Source: Halichondria panicea (Eukaryota; Porifera; Demospongiae; Suberitida; Halichondriidae). Taken from it: DNA of 64,000 nucleotides. The position numbers were made by a program, and so were the translations under genes. Each line of letters begins with the position of its first letter. The first letter of the stretch is position 1. Where the stretch lies: assembly GCF_963675165.1 (NCBI RefSeq), contig NC_087384.1, forward strand, positions 1 through 64,000. Direction: 5' to 3'. Shown here piece by piece: positions 43,603-57,295 of the stretch. The notes beneath the pieces were generated by a model, which saw nothing but the letters and a program-made list of their open reading frames with translations, did no database searches and had not been told where the DNA came from.

Positions 43603-44941
43603 ATGGTTCAGTATCTCCCCTTTATTCTCCTAGCTGTGTTGTGCAGCTCTCCCACTAGCTGCAGGGCTGAGGGCAGTGGCTGTGGAAGTGTCGACCAAGA
43701 CCACCTCGCAAAGCAACGGCTAAACAACGTGCTGGGGAGTATACAAGCCCAGCTTGCACCACTGATGCAAGACAATGAAACTGAAGCAACAGTTGAGGAT
43801 ACTGCCTCAGTTAACAATGACTCCGTACGGCTCATGTATGAGGCCCTAGTCAACTCTACAGAGCGTGTGGATGATGGCTCTTGCAAGGATGGGGACTTCT
43901 TTGCACAGCCAGTTACATCCTTCAATGTGTCAATGAACATTGGTGAGTGTTGCATGAGAGAGAGGGCATTGAACAACTGATTATATAATAATTGGCAGTC
44001 CATTGTATTGTCATTCAGCTCACAGATTAGCCTCTATTGTTTATTCTGCTACAGATAAGGAAGCCACTGCTAGGAGGAGGCGCTCTGCCCCCACCACTGC
44101 CACGAGAGGTGTACTGGTGAGATACACTGCCGAGTTAGAGTTCCATCTCAATGACAGCCTAAAGCTCATCTCTCGAGCTGATCTACTGCTCTACCAACTG
44201 CCCACACGTACAAGCCCATCTATACAGTCAAGAGACAACAGACAATATATTGAGATTAGCACTGTGATTAATGACAAGGAGAGACGTGTTATTGAGGGCA
44301 AATACATCGACACATTCGGAGATGGTTATATTGTGTTTGAGATAACAAAAGCAGTCGAGATGTGGATACAGCAAAACATTGAAGGGCAAGTGTTGTTGGA
44401 GGTGGTGGTGTATTGCTACAGCTCCCCTAGCTGTGCTGAGGTGGACAGTCAAGGAATACACCCGGCTATAGTCAAGTTCCTTACAGCCTCACAAGATTTG
44501 AGCAAACTTCCTCGAGTGATAGTCAACTCGCACAAACCACGAGAGAGTGTTAGTCGACTGAACAAACGCTCCACACACAATGAAGAAATAATGTTCTGTA
44601 CTTCTGATGCTGACTTATGCTGTCTCAAACCACTTGTTATCAACTTCAGGACAGATCTCAAACTACAATCCATTGTATATCCTGAAACCTTTGAGGCCAA
44701 TTACTGCCAAGGGCCGTGTCCAACCATCTCAGGCAGTACAGTACTCAGCTCTGAACGGTTTGATTTCCTGAGCCGGTTGGGTAGTAACCACCCTGCTGCC
44801 AGCATCGAGCCTTGCTGCTCAGGAGAGGAATATGATCATCTTGATGTGATAATGAGAGTCTACAATAGAGAAACAAAACGCTTGGAGACGCAGATCATTA
44901 AACTAAATCAAGTCAAAGTCGTTGGCTGTAGATGTGCCTAA
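43603..44941 (+). CDS. TGF-beta superfamily ligand (TGF-beta/activin-like, nine cysteines)
   Basis: Secreted growth-factor precursor, two exons (intron 43943-44054), about 410 residues. A signal peptide, MVQYLPFILLAVLCSS, is at the start. The propeptide includes RRRRSA near residue 120 and the helix/strand block AELEFHLNDSLKLISRADLL. A furin site RLNKR precedes the mature domain of about 120 residues. The mature part reads FCTSDADLCCLKPLVINF, VYPETFEANYCQGPCP, SIEPCCSGEEYDHLDVIM and VKVVGCRCA. Its nine cysteines are the usual seven plus an extra N-terminal pair, as in TGF-beta and activin/inhibin-beta rather than BMPs. Glu-Tyr-Asp replaces the common basic knuckle residues. Orthology to a particular ligand is not claimed. 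Confidence 0.94.
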
Positions 44942-45260
44942 ACAATCATATCCCATAAAACCATGAAAATATTTGTGTAATGTACTCCTAAAAACTGCTT
45001 TCTTAAAAACCAATGTGGTTTCACTATTCTGTGCTTACAACTGTTTCTATTTATATGTACATGATGAGGTTTTCTTGATGTGTGTGCTATGAAGACTTTT
45101 GTCCAGCCAGTAATTACACACTAGACAGTGTGACATAACAGATGTCTCTTTTGCATGGTTTACAGATAATTGAACAAAAATGATTGATGAGTAAGGATAA
45201 TTATAGTTAGTTTATAAAATTCCTAATAGTTATAATTATATGTGTTCACAGTGTTCTAGC

Positions 45261-45536
45261 TCAAGGCTTGGTGGATTGTGCAGCTCCATTGGCTTCTTGA
45301 GCAAAGTAGCCTGTAGCGGAAGTAACCATAGTGATAATGGGTGGTATACATTACACATAATTAGATCAAATAAATTAATGATGCCTAACATTCTGAACTC
45401 CTACAATGGCTACAGGTGCCACCACACACACCTTGCACTGATTTCATGAAGGTCTTCATTTTATCCACCATAAACTGAGGCACTCGGAACTGCTGCAGCT
45501 TTGCTACTGAGGCAACCACATCTGGCACATCCCTAA

Positions 45537-45589
<53 letters not shown>

Positions 45590-46035
45590 TGTGTGTGTGT
45601 GTGGGGGGGGCGTGTGTATGGGTGTGAGGGGAGGGACTCACTTGTAGAGGGACTCAGTGGTGACTAGAGTGGACACCTCCTGGAAGATCATCAGGAATGC
45701 CTTTCCTCCGTGTACTGGCAGGAACTTGTTCTCATATAGCCATGTCTTGTCATCACCATCACAGGCATACTGTACAGAGTCAGTGTGCAGTGTAGTGTGT
45801 GTGTGGTGTGTGTGTGGTGTGTGATCTACCTTGAATAGCTCAGGGTGGAGATAGTACACCTTTCCTCTGTTGGCTGAGTGGCCCAAAGCTCTGAGGGTAA
45901 CCATGGTTACCATGGTGACTACACTAGTAATAAAGGGGGCACTTACTTGTTGACATTGACTCCCAGACAAAACACAGTATCAGAAGTCATCTTCTCTGGC
46001 TCCCACTAAACACACACAAATAGCAGTTAGTGACA

Positions 46036-46069
<34 letters not shown>

Positions 46070-49000
46070 TCCCAGGGTCCAGTCGCCTCTTGTCCATCCC
46101 CCACTTCCACACAGCGGACCTACACACACACACACATCACACACATCACACACTCATGAGACTGTGGGGGGTCTCACTTGTCAGCCCCTCTCTCTGCAGG
46201 GGGTTTACGTATCCTTTTAGGGGGTCCATAACGAGACTCCACCCTCTCAGCCTTCAACTGTGGGGGTATACAGTGGGGGGTATATACAGTGTGGGGGGTA
46301 GGTACCTTCTTAGTGGACATTGGAGAGCCTGTAGGGGTCACGACCTTGTTACTCCGAGGTAGCTGTGTAAGCAATCAGTTATAAAGACATAATTATGAGC
46401 AAACAAACCTTTCCATAGGGAAACTCCCACTTGCCCTGTATATATCCTTGCTGAGCCTGTAGAGAGAGAGAGTAACACACACCCACACACACACCCACAC
46501 ACACCTCTTCAATCATCTTGCACACTAACAGGCGTATGGTGGCCTCAGGGACACTGTCTCCAGTATTGTCACGTACATTAGAGGCAGCTTGACTGAAGAT
46601 GTGCATGTAATCGTCACATAACCTCTTGACCTCCATGTTGAAGGATGATTGCAGTACAGCCTTGAGTAGGTCCAGAGTCTTGGCAACACTAGCACCACCA
46701 CCTCTGTGAGTGTGTAGTGTGGTGTGGGTGTGTGGATGTGGTGTGGGCGTGTGTGTGTACATACCTTGTCCTGTTGTAGGGATGCATGGCAGAGATAGCA
46801 GCTCTGTGGGCATATCTGTGAACACATACATATTAGGGGTTGGGGGTTGGGGGTTGGGGGTTAGGGGGACTCACTTGCTCCTCTTGGGGAAGTTTCGTGA
46901 GGTCATGTCCAGAGACTGCAAAGAAAGAATTGAATAACTTATAGAACCATGAAAACCACAACTTTGTGGATGTGGCATTCCTGTCAAAGATTATCTACAT
47001 TAAGTGCACTGTACATGCTAGTGACTCACTGCATTGACAGAGCCCTCTGGTAGTTGAACAGGAGCAGGAGGACAAGAGGCAGTCACTCCAAACCTGCTCA
47101 GTCCTTGTCCAGCTTGTAGACGTGAGGTGATGTCAGCCAGTGATGGTGTGGGGGAGCGTGAGCTAGAGGACCCTCTCCTCTCTAGTGCACTCTCATGAAC
47201 CTCTCTAGCCAGGAAGTCAGCAAATGAGTCATCATCATCAGCATAAGGTGAATCACTGCGTGATGAGCTGGGCCCTTCACTAGCTACCACTGTCACTCCT
47301 GGTACTGGTGCTGGGATGATGTGGTTGTCTCCTGTACACAAGCAGCATGATATCAAATGTACAAAACACAACACAAGGTATACATGGCCTTACACACATA
47401 AGGGTACATATCCTACACACATAAGGGTACATATCCTACACACATAAGGGTACATATCCTACACACATAAAGGTGCATATCCTACACACATAAGGGTACA
47501 TATCCACACACATAAAGGTACTATTCTACACACATAAAGGTACATATCCTACACACATAAGGGTACATGTACCTATAGCCTACACACATGAGGGTACACA
47601 CACACACATATAAGGCACATATAAAGGTTACCTGTTGCTGGTGGTGGTGGTGGTTGAGTGTCCATCTCCTCGTCTGACTCATCATCAGAGAGCAGTTGCT
47701 CATGTGCCTGCAATGCTGGTGTGCCCACTCGTGTAGCGCGTGCTTCATTGTGGCCAGTCACACTGGCTAGGATCTCACCAGCGCTCACACGTGCCTGAGG
47801 GGGCGTTGTCTTGGTAACAGGGGGCTTGAAGTGTGTGAGTATCTCAGCTGTAACTTGACCAGGAAATGGCCTCGAATTAGAGGAGGCCACTATCTGAGGT
47901 ATAGTGGGTGCCGCGGAGGAGGGGGGTATTAGAAGAGCCTTCACTGGCTTGGGTACGTGTGGAGGTCGTACAGTGTTGGTAAGCAGAGGACTGACAACAG
48001 AAGGAGGGGATTTGACAGACATCACAGGAGAAGGTCTAATAATAGCCTGAGGAATAATGGAGACTACCCTAGGAGGACCTGCGCTAGTCACTGGCTGTAC
48101 AATTGGGGGGGCCATTGTCTGTGGGGGGGCCATTGATTGTGGGAGGGGCATTGTCTGTGAGGGGGCCATCGCTTGTGGGGGGGCCATTGACTGTGAGGGG
48201 GCCATCACCTGTGGGGGGGCCATTGTCTGTGAGGGGGCCATCGCCTGTGGGGGGGGCATTGACTGTGAGGGGGCCATCACCTGCGGGGGGGCCATTGATT
48301 GTGGGGGAGCTAGCGGCAGTGGGGGGGCCATAATAGCATTGACACTAGGAGTAGTCACATTCACAGGTATGGTAGAAGTCACTGTGGGTTGGTTTACTGA
48401 TGGCAACAGGTTTAGCAAAGAGGTGAACACGGAAATGTCCATTGCAGATACTCTTGGTTGACTTGAAGTGACTGGTATAGTGTTAGAGGCGGCTACAAGC
48501 TGAGAGGCAGCAGCTATCATTGATGATAAATGTGTGTCTTGCTCTACGCTCGTAACAGGAATGTTAGTAGATACTGACGATTGGTTGTTGCTTGCAGCGG
48601 ACGGTGTTAGCATCGATTGATCAAATGTTTCATTCATGAGTGTGTCCAGTGGTTGAATGGAGGACAGACTAGAGAGAGCAGCATTCACTAGGAGCATGTT
48701 GTTGGGCAATATTGGGAGCTCTGAGAGTTTAGATAGTTGTCCAGTGGAGGCTCCCAGGTTAGCCAGCAGAGAGTTGAGGCTATCAGTGGAGGGGTCAGAC
48801 CTGTACATGGGGACAGTGAATACACTGACAACACATTAACAGGCCGAAAAATATACTTTGGATTTAACACATCATCTGAAAGGCCTCTCTCAAAGCTTTC
48901 AGAAAATCTTAAAATTAACGTTATTGGACCAACAGAACTAACCGTTCAAAGATGCTCAATATTTAATGCTGGGTCCCCTTCGTTTTGAAAGTAGCTCTGT

Positions 49001-49237
49001 AACTAACTTCCTGCACACACATCGCAGGAAGTATGTGCTTTCACTATGCATCCATTTACACATGCTAGCTGCATATTATCGGGTACGTACATATAAAGCA
49101 TATTTATTGCTTGTGTGGTGGTGCATATCAATGAATGATGTTAGTCAAACTCACATATCATTAGATTTCAATTCCTCCATCAGAGATATTGTTTCAGTAT
49201 CTTCAGTGGCCATATTTGCTGCTCCAGTAGATGTCAT
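45261..49237 (-). CDS. DNTTIP1: DNTTIP1 homologue with a long Pro/Ser-rich N-terminal half
   Basis: DNTTIP1 is the dimerising scaffold of the MiDAC histone-deacetylase complex. About 14 exons, roughly 850 residues, against 329 in human. Conserved parts are KTLDLLKAVLQSSFNMEVKR, YMHIFSQAASNVRDNTGDSV (HDAC-binding dimer domain), WEPEKMTSDTVFCLGVNVNK, SANRGKVYYLHPELFKYACD and VPQFMVDKMKTFMKSVQ (nucleosome-binding C domain). Exon 1 gives MTSTGAANMATEDTETISLM. Exon 2 is a 390-residue low-complexity stretch with repeated MAPPQ / MAPSQ motifs. Introns hold a TG run (45539), a 23-bp repeat (47390-47620) and, in intron 1, a decayed palindromic repeat. The last short exon (GYFAQEANGAAQSTKP) uses a GTGTGT donor and is the least certain. 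Confidence 0.86.
45539..45603. repeat. (TG)n microsatellite in DNTTIP1 intron
   Basis: About 65 bp of TG with one TATG interruption, followed by GGGGGGGG, next to the exon ending TTESLYK. Confidence 0.95.
47390..47620. repeat. 23-bp minisatellite, about 9 copies, DNTTIP1 intron
   Basis: Unit CCTACACACATAAGGGTACA plus TAT, with variants AAAGGTACAT and deletions. Intronic, between the Pro-rich exon and the GDNHIIPAPVPG exon. Confidence 0.85.
48842..48990. repeat. Decayed copy of the palindromic intron repeat (DNTTIP1 intron 1)
   Basis: Shares GGCCGAAAAAT, CACATCATCTGAAAGGCCTC, CAAAGCTTTCAGAAAATCTT and TTATTGGACCAA with the FLCN and TUT1 arrays, but is much more diverged and has one arm only. 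Confidence 0.7.
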
Positions 49238-49516
49238 GGCTAAGGCTGTGAGCTAGCTCAAGCTTGTGGTTACAAGCTCCTTTATATCTCTCCTCTTGAT
49301 AGTTGCTTCAGGCTCTCCTTTAGCTGCGTGAGGTAGGTGCGCGTCTGCAGGAGGTACAGAAGCAACCGAAAAATAGTCTCAAAGCTTGCAAGTTATCTCC
49401 TACACTATAAAGCTAGCTAGCACACACACACACTATAAACCACAACAAGGATACACGTGAGACATTAGCTAAGCTTTACCTTTGACCCCAAGCTTGCAAG
49501 CTTTGCACAGTGGCTA

Positions 49517-52500
49517 ATGGCGTCTGGGGCCTCTCAAACAACTCTCCAGGAAGCTGTGGATGGGCTTAATGTCCTCTGTGCGTGTCACACTGGGTCCACG
49601 CTAACTGAAGATATTAGGAAGATTGTCTCTGAGCTCAAGACCTCATTGCTACGTCATACGAGCCCCTCCCACGCATTTAATAGCTGTGCAGGACCACAAC
49701 TACTCTTGCAACTACTTTCCCAGTGCGCATGCGCAGGAAAAGATACAGTTCTGTTGCTGGGTGTTCTTGGAAACATCTGTGCTTTGGATGAGAGCTGCAG
49801 AGACACTGTAGGTGGTTGTGTGAGTGTGTTAATAACTGTATCATCCTATTTCTGCCCGCACAGGTGATGGCAGACCACCAGATGATTGGTGAATACATTC
49901 TAATGAATAATTAGGCAGATTTTACAATAACGCACACACTATAATTACACAATTAGTATCTGAGCTATTAATACAAGTCCTTGTGCATTAATAGCTGACG
50001 TGTGTGTACACCTCGATGTATCAATTGATTATATCCCCTACAGTTGATATTCTGAGGAGAACTGAAGAATGTGACGTGCTCAATACAGCCGCTAGATTGG
50101 TAGCCAACCTTTCATTGGACCCTCACAACATACCCACCCTACTAGCTGATGGAGCAGTCTCTCTATTAGTACTGTCACTAGCCAGAGGATCCAACGCTTG
50201 CAAGAGAAGTTTGTTGAGAGCTTTGAGAATATTAGCCGGGAACAGTAACTGCCGGGATGAGATTACAAGTGTAGAGGGAATACAAGCTGTGGCCGATTGT
50301 CTAGTGTCAGCTGATAGTCATGTGATAGGGGCAGCTATGCAGACACTAGTAGCAGTGACTATAGACAATGATGCAGTGCCCTCTCTCCACAACAACAGTT
50401 ATCTGCAAGTGGTGGTCCGACACTGTCACCACATAGAGACTCATATTAGAGAGGCTGCTATTAGACTGTTACTAAAGACAACCAAGTGTTCAGATGGTAG
50501 AGTGGCTTTGAGCAGTGCAGGAGGTGTAGAGACCTTGGTGGGTCTAATGGAGAGCAGCTCTGATACACAGGGTTTGTTGAGTGATATTGTGAGGTCTGTT
50601 TGCTTGTGCTGTAGGGAAGTCACTAGTAGACAACGGTTGAGAGATTGCGGTGGACTGGGTACATTGATAACCATGCTTCAAGAGGAGACTCAGCTGGTCA
50701 TACATGGAGCTATAGTATCAGCACTAGTCTGCTATTATTTTGATGAGACCACTCTCAAGAGAATGGTGCAAGCTATGGGCCTCCTACCAGCACTAGTATA
50801 CCATCTCAATAAAGGTATGTATACATGTATTGATTGTAACTGTTACAATAAATAATGTGTGTTGATTGGTTTTGGGCCCAAATTGTCCATTTTCTGAAAA
50901 AAGCGTGGGCTATATTATAAGCCGACCTGTTTTCGTAACTAACTTTTATGGTGTAACTTGTGTTAGGAATTTTTCCAATCTAAAAGAAGAATTTTAGTGT
51001 ATACTGCACAACAGGGGGGTGGTTGTGTTGAACATCTTTCAACAGCCTTAACTTGATCCAATGTAAAAAAATTTTAGGATTTTCTGAAAGCTTAGAAAGA
51101 TACCTTTCAAATGATGTGTTTCAATCCAACATTTAATCGGAGCTATAATTTGTCATTTTTCGGCCTTGGACTATGTATCGCCAAATTAATACTTTTATCT
51201 CTCAAATGAAGTTTGATGACACCATTTAAAAGGTATTTTTCTAAGCTTTCAGAAAATCCACAAATTCAAGTTATGGCAGCTGAAAGAGTCCCCAAACCAT
51301 TGATTACAGCAGCCCTCCCCATGCTAGGGTGTTCACCTTTGACCTCACCCGAGGAGGGTTGTACTGACTCCGATGAGATTACTGCTATTGACCGGGAAAT
51401 TTCACCTCTTGAGATTGACTTTGATTGTAACCACGGTAACACTACACTCATGCCTCCGAAGCCCCTCCAGCCAATCGGAATGGATTCTGAACCTTCTCCA
51501 ATCTCATTGGACGATTTTCCGTCCATCGGCCCACCCCCTAGCAAGAGACCATTATTGGAAGTGGATCCCTCTACACATGTACCTCCTAATATTCTAGACT
51601 CTATTCTCTCCTCGTCATGTTCTTACTCTACAGTAGAGCAACGCCCACACACAGCGTCACTGCCCAACCCATCACTACACTATCAGGTGACGGACACGTT
51701 ATTTGCATATTTGACTGCGTAATGCTTTACGTATTCTGAGCTGTAAGAATATTAAATTTGAACCAACGAAAATCAGTATAATTATGTTGTTGTTGTTGGC
51801 CTATGCTCATGTACTGCAGGTAGTGCTGCTCTTGTCTCGTGTGTCTCACCTCCGGGACTGCCTACCACTCCTCTCTCAACCATCCACTCTCTCACTCATT
51901 CTCAAGGCTTTCATTTCATCCAATCCCACCAACCTACACCTCTGTAAGATCCTTGCTCGAGTGCTTATGAGTCCCCACTGCTTTCAGAATGTTCTCCAGA
52001 CATTAGCGCCCTCCAGTCTCCTACAGTGTACAGTAACAGGGACAGGAGAGGGATCGTTGAGTGGACATTGTGTGGAGTTATTAGGCCGACTGAGCAAGAT
52101 AGGGGAATCCCCTTATGGACAAGGGGTCCTAGCACACATGCTATTGAGGGGAGAGGATGATGACAAACACGCCAGCTCTTTAGCTGTACCACTACTATGC
52201 ACCAAGTAAGCTACACTACAGTCGCCTGTAGTACAGTGGATTGCAAGTGCACTTGCGAACAGAGAATTGCCTAACAGCAAAACCACAATAATATTTTATT
52301 ACATGTAGATAATAGCCTAAAACCCTAAACCTGTATCTGTATCTGTATCTGTATAGGATGTCTGGGAGCGTGACTTAGTGGTTAGGGTGTGGCATAGTGG
52401 TTAGGGTGGTGGCTTCGTAGATCATATGATAGATAAGGCGTGGGTTCGATTCCCTCTTGGGGGACTTTTCTTAATTTCTTTACAAATCAATAAGTACTTT

Positions 52501-53676
52501 TGAATGCATCATACTCCTGTCAAGTACATAATCAAGTTGGGGCGTCGCCCGGTTTCTGTGAAACTTCAAACCGGGTGACGACCCAACTTTCCCTTTTTGG
52601 TAGATAAGGTTCTGTTTTTTTTTCTTCGCTAGAATTATTCACTTTGTAGAATCAGAAATGACCGAAATAACTATGCTAAATATAATTTCACCTTTCAGTT
52701 TTGGCCCTAATTAATTATTCTTAATTGTGGTTTTGCTGTTTGGCAATTCTCTGTTGCAAAGTGCACTACAATCCACTGTACTCACTGTTGTCACACCATT
52801 ACATGTGTTAGGCTGATTGTTAGCCTTCCTTATAATAACATATCCACTCTTGTCTCCTTGCTCTGTAGGTCCGTGCGGGTGTGTAAGAAGTTGATGCTCT
52901 CGTACGGTGGCTATCAAGATCTGTGTAGCCTAGCAACCGTTGAGGGTTCACTACAATCCATGGCACTGGACTCACTATTGGAACTAGCTGCACACCTCCC
53001 ACACTTTACACACCATAACCCCCCGCCCACACAACCTCCACCAACCAAACACTGTCGCTATATGGACTCTGACCTTTTCCCCTTTGACCTCACACTGGTG
53101 ATTATTGGAGGGGGGACTGCACGAATTCCTGTACACCGCCGAATCATGAGTGAATCTTCTGATGTGTTTCGTGTGATGCTTGAGGGTCCGTATAGAGAGG
53201 GGCAGAGTAACGAGGTGACACTACAAGGGACATCCCCCTCAACATTCATAGCATTGGTACATCACTTGTATGGATGTAGCTGGCAATGCCCCCATTGTCC
53301 CCCACATGGATCACACACACCAATACAGTCATATGGTACTCATGAACTGATAGAGGCTATAGCTAGAGTCTCCTCTGATCCATTGCCTGCTGCTCATTGC
53401 TTGAGTGTCATGGTGTGTGCTGGACAATATCTGCTCAACCAACTATCCACTCTCTGTCAACATGCAGCAGTGCAGTACGTGTTGCCTAGCAACGTTGTGG
53501 AGATGTTCTGTTTATCAAGAATGCACGAATGCTATTGTTTGAGTGAGAGTTGTCTACGCGTTGTCATGGCAATGGGAGAGTTACGTAGGGACGTGTTTAG
53601 AAACTTAATCACATCTTATGTAGGAAATGATGTCTTAAACATGTTTAAAATGTTTTTAAACATTTCAATTGCATAA
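49517..53676 (+). CDS. ARMC5: ARMC5: armadillo-repeat / BTB protein
   Basis: ARMC5 is a CUL3 substrate adaptor; in mammals it controls RNA polymerase II levels and its loss causes adrenal hyperplasia. About 885 residues in five main exons (human 935). It starts MASGASQTTLQEAVDGLNVL. Armadillo repeats follow: LLGVLGNICALDESCRDTV, VLNTAARLVANLSLDPHNIP, ALRILAGNSNCRDEITSVEG and LVAVTIDNDAVPSLHNN. A low-complexity linker follows, then VCKKLMLSYGGYQDLCSLAT and the BTB domain (DLFPFDLTLVIIGGGTARIP, VHRRIMSESSDVFRVMLEGP, GQYLLNQLSTLCQHAAVQYV). The intron before exon 3 carries one palindromic repeat unit whose end lies directly at the acceptor. The next-to-last intron carries a 545-bp MITE. It is divergent from DNTTIP1, with 279 bp between the starts. 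Confidence 0.92.
50880..51298. repeat. Palindromic intron repeat, single unit, ARMC5
   Basis: Opposite orientation to the FLCN and TUT1 copies: it ends CAAGTTATGGCAGCTGAAAG, AGTCCCCAAACCATTGATTA, the reverse complement of their left end, and is followed at once by CAG and exon 3. The left part (GTTGAACATCTTTCAACAGC) marks the spacer. The outer 50880-51000 part is divergent. About 300 bp are clearly homologous. Confidence 0.85.
52234..52778. mobile_element. 545-bp Tc1/mariner-type MITE with internal pol III-like boxes
   Basis: Ends CAGTGGATTGCAAGTGCACT and its inverse AGTGCACTACAATCCACTG, with inverted repeats continuing for about 55 bp (AGAGAATTGCC, AGCAAAACCACAAT). TA lies on both sides. 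The interior has an A-box-like TGGCATAGTGGTTAGGG at 52390 and a B-box GGTTCGATTCC at 52443, as in tRNA-derived SINEs. A second hairpin, with arms of 22 bp, is at 52534-52589. No open reading frame. It lies in an ARMC5 intron. Confidence 0.9.
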
Positions 53677-53906
53677 TTTATGATTTTCAGATTCTGTTCA
53701 TGACAATAATGATGGCATTTCATAAAAAGATGACATGTACATGTAACAAGTTCACACACACACACACACACAAGACATGTAGCTATCAGTAGTGCTAGTG
53801 CTGGCATTTCATAGCTTTCAATTGCATAATAAAATCACAAATTATAATGTTTATTTATGATGACATGTACATAATAGCGCGTTAACATAATACACCGACA
53901 CATAAG

Positions 53907-55136
<1,230 letters not shown>

Positions 55137-55306
55137 TTCTTAAACATCAACTCACAAAGAGAAAGCATAAAAACTGTATTTTCAGTGAATTGGTAAAGGA
55201 GGGCAGTTTAGCCACGCCCACTCCAAAGTAAAATCTGCTGAGTTGACAATTAATTCTGTTAGCCACGCCCACTGTAGAAATTTGAAAAGGATAATAATAA
55301 TTATGC

Positions 55307-55314
55307 TGACGTCA
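55307..55314. promoter_or_regulatory. CRE palindrome TGACGTCA between membrane gene and LUC7L3
   Basis: A perfect TGACGTCA inside the longer palindrome GCTGACGTCAGC, 171 bp upstream of the membrane-protein start and just past the LUC7L3 stop. Most likely a promoter element of the membrane-protein gene. Confidence 0.5.
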
Positions 55315-55337
55315 GCAATGCATGTATAATCAATCTC

Positions 55338-57166
55338 TCATTGTTCCATTGTTCCATTCTCTGCAGTCATACTCTTTTTTGGACTTTCAGATCTTTTTCT
55401 TGGACTCCTTGATTTTTTTCTTGGACTCTTTGATCTTTTCCGTGGACTCCTTGATCTCTTTCTTGGACTTTTAGATCTCTTTCTTGGGCTTTTAGATCTT
55501 TTCCGTGGACTTTTAGATCTTTTCCGTGGACTTTTAGACCTTTTTCTTGGACTTATGGATGAGCGTGATTTCCTATCAGATCTTCTGGGACTACGTGACC
55601 TCCTTGACCTTCTGTGGGGAGTCCTGGAGCGATGGGACCTTCGTCGACCTCTTGACCCCTTGGGGCTACGAGACCTCCTGCGAGGACTTCGAGAACGTGA
55701 TCGTTTGCGAGGACTTCTTGATCTTTTACGAGGGCTTCTTGATCTTGAGACCACCTTGGCTCTACTGGGACTAGAGGAGGTCCTACAAGAGAAGGAAGGA
55801 TGAGGCAATGTACGTCACTACCACACACACACACACACACACTCTATACCTGCTCAACCTCTTGAGCCTCTCCTCTCTTCGTGAAGCATCATACTGCTCC
55901 TGGAAGGACTAAAACCACACACACACACACGTTATCAGACATTGCATAGAGTATAGGCAATGTACATATGCATGAGTGGACTAACCTGAGGGCCTAACCT
56001 GCATGTGTGGGTTACATATGAGTGGACTAACCTGAAGGCCTAACCTGCATGTGAGGTGCTACACAAACAGAGCTCTCACTGTAAGTACAAGTACACATGA
56101 GCCTCACCACACACTCCAGGGAGCTAACCTTGAGCTGGGTGATGGTGGCCCTAATACGAGCATAACCAATATGTTGTTTCCCTAGTAGATGAGCGTCCAC
56201 ACGTCCTTGTGTGTCACCTATCACCAGGAAGGACCCACACACATCACACATCTCCATCTTCTCATGGAAGTCGTTGCTGTCTAACTCATAGCCAGCCACC
56301 ATCTGAGTATAATCAATACGCTCTGGTATAATGAGGTGATAAGTGAATATTGTAGCACAACCAAACAGCTACTAAATGCATCTTATAGCTTTGAAGTCGG
56401 ACGTTCCTAAACACAAGTTATGGACCATCATTAGCTGTGTATATGCACACCTTGGGTCCCCAACAAAGCAGTGATCGTCTCTCAGTGTCCCTCTCTTTCT
56501 CTAGTTTCTCTAGAGTAGCCATGACATCACGAGCTTCATCCACACGTCCATCAGCACCCAACACCTCTAACTGCAGGGTAGAGGCACACACTCCACACAC
56601 ACACACCCCACACACCCCACACACACTTACGTCTACCAGTATGCTATGGATCCGTGCGTTGAGGCGTATCAGACGTTCACTGGACACCTCCTCATCTCCC
56701 TGTATCTTAGCAGTCACACTGCGGTCCAGGCGAGCACGCCCACGACATATTCGCTTGTCCAAATCTCGAATAATATCCTCCAGATGATGCTGAAACTTTG
56801 ACTCATATCCGTAGTCACCTTTACGCCCACTCGAGTCATAGCTGCAAGCACATGGCACATGGTACACATGTAGTCCGATAAATTAATACGTAACTTACTC
56901 GTTTTTCAGTTTCTGATCATGGATATCTGGACATGTGCCTGTAGAGAGCAGTGCAATGCCTACAGTGTACTAGCAAGGATGCATGATACTGACTTACCCA
57001 TGTCTGCTCTGGTGTTAGTGAAGAGGTCACATGGGCAGAACCCGCACAGGTAGTACTTGCACACCTCCTGATCTGTGTACTGCAATGGCTTGACATTATC
57101 TCCAGGTACTGCATTGCGATGAGCGCCCATTAATTGGTCCAATAAACTAGCCGCTTCATTCGCCAT
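55338..57166 (-). CDS. LUC7L3: LUC7L3: U1 snRNP-associated splicing factor
   Basis: LUC7 proteins help U1 snRNP choose 5' splice sites. It starts MANEAASLLDQLMGAHRNAV. The first zinc finger is VCKYYLCGFCPCDLFTNTRA, whose YYLCGFCP wording marks the LUC7L3 subtype rather than LUC7L/L2, and continues GTCPDIHDQKLKN. A coiled coil follows (EDIIRDLDKRICRGRARLDR, LEVLGADGRVDEARDVM). The second finger is MEMCDVCGSFLVIGDTQGRV with AHLLGKQHIGYARI. The C terminus is an RS domain with many SPRKRSK repeats, ending TAENGTMEQ. Its start is 129 bp from that of TUT1, transcribed the other way. Confidence 0.95.
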
Positions 57167-57295
57167 TCCTTCGTGTTTGGGAGTGCTTATTGAGAGGGTA
57201 AAGATCGCCACTAGCAGCACTTTGATTACAAAGCGAGAACTTATTGATTTGGTAAAGATCGTCGCTATCAAAGTGAGTATTGAAGCAGTGTGATA

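Noticed and set aside
48057-48461. Gly/Ala/Cys-rich + strand open frame
   Set aside because: Antisense of the MAPPQ-repeat exon of DNTTIP1.
52369-52460. Second tRNA gene
   Set aside because: A- and B-box motifs are present but there is no acceptor stem pairing or plausible anticodon stem; treated as a tRNA-like core inside a MITE.
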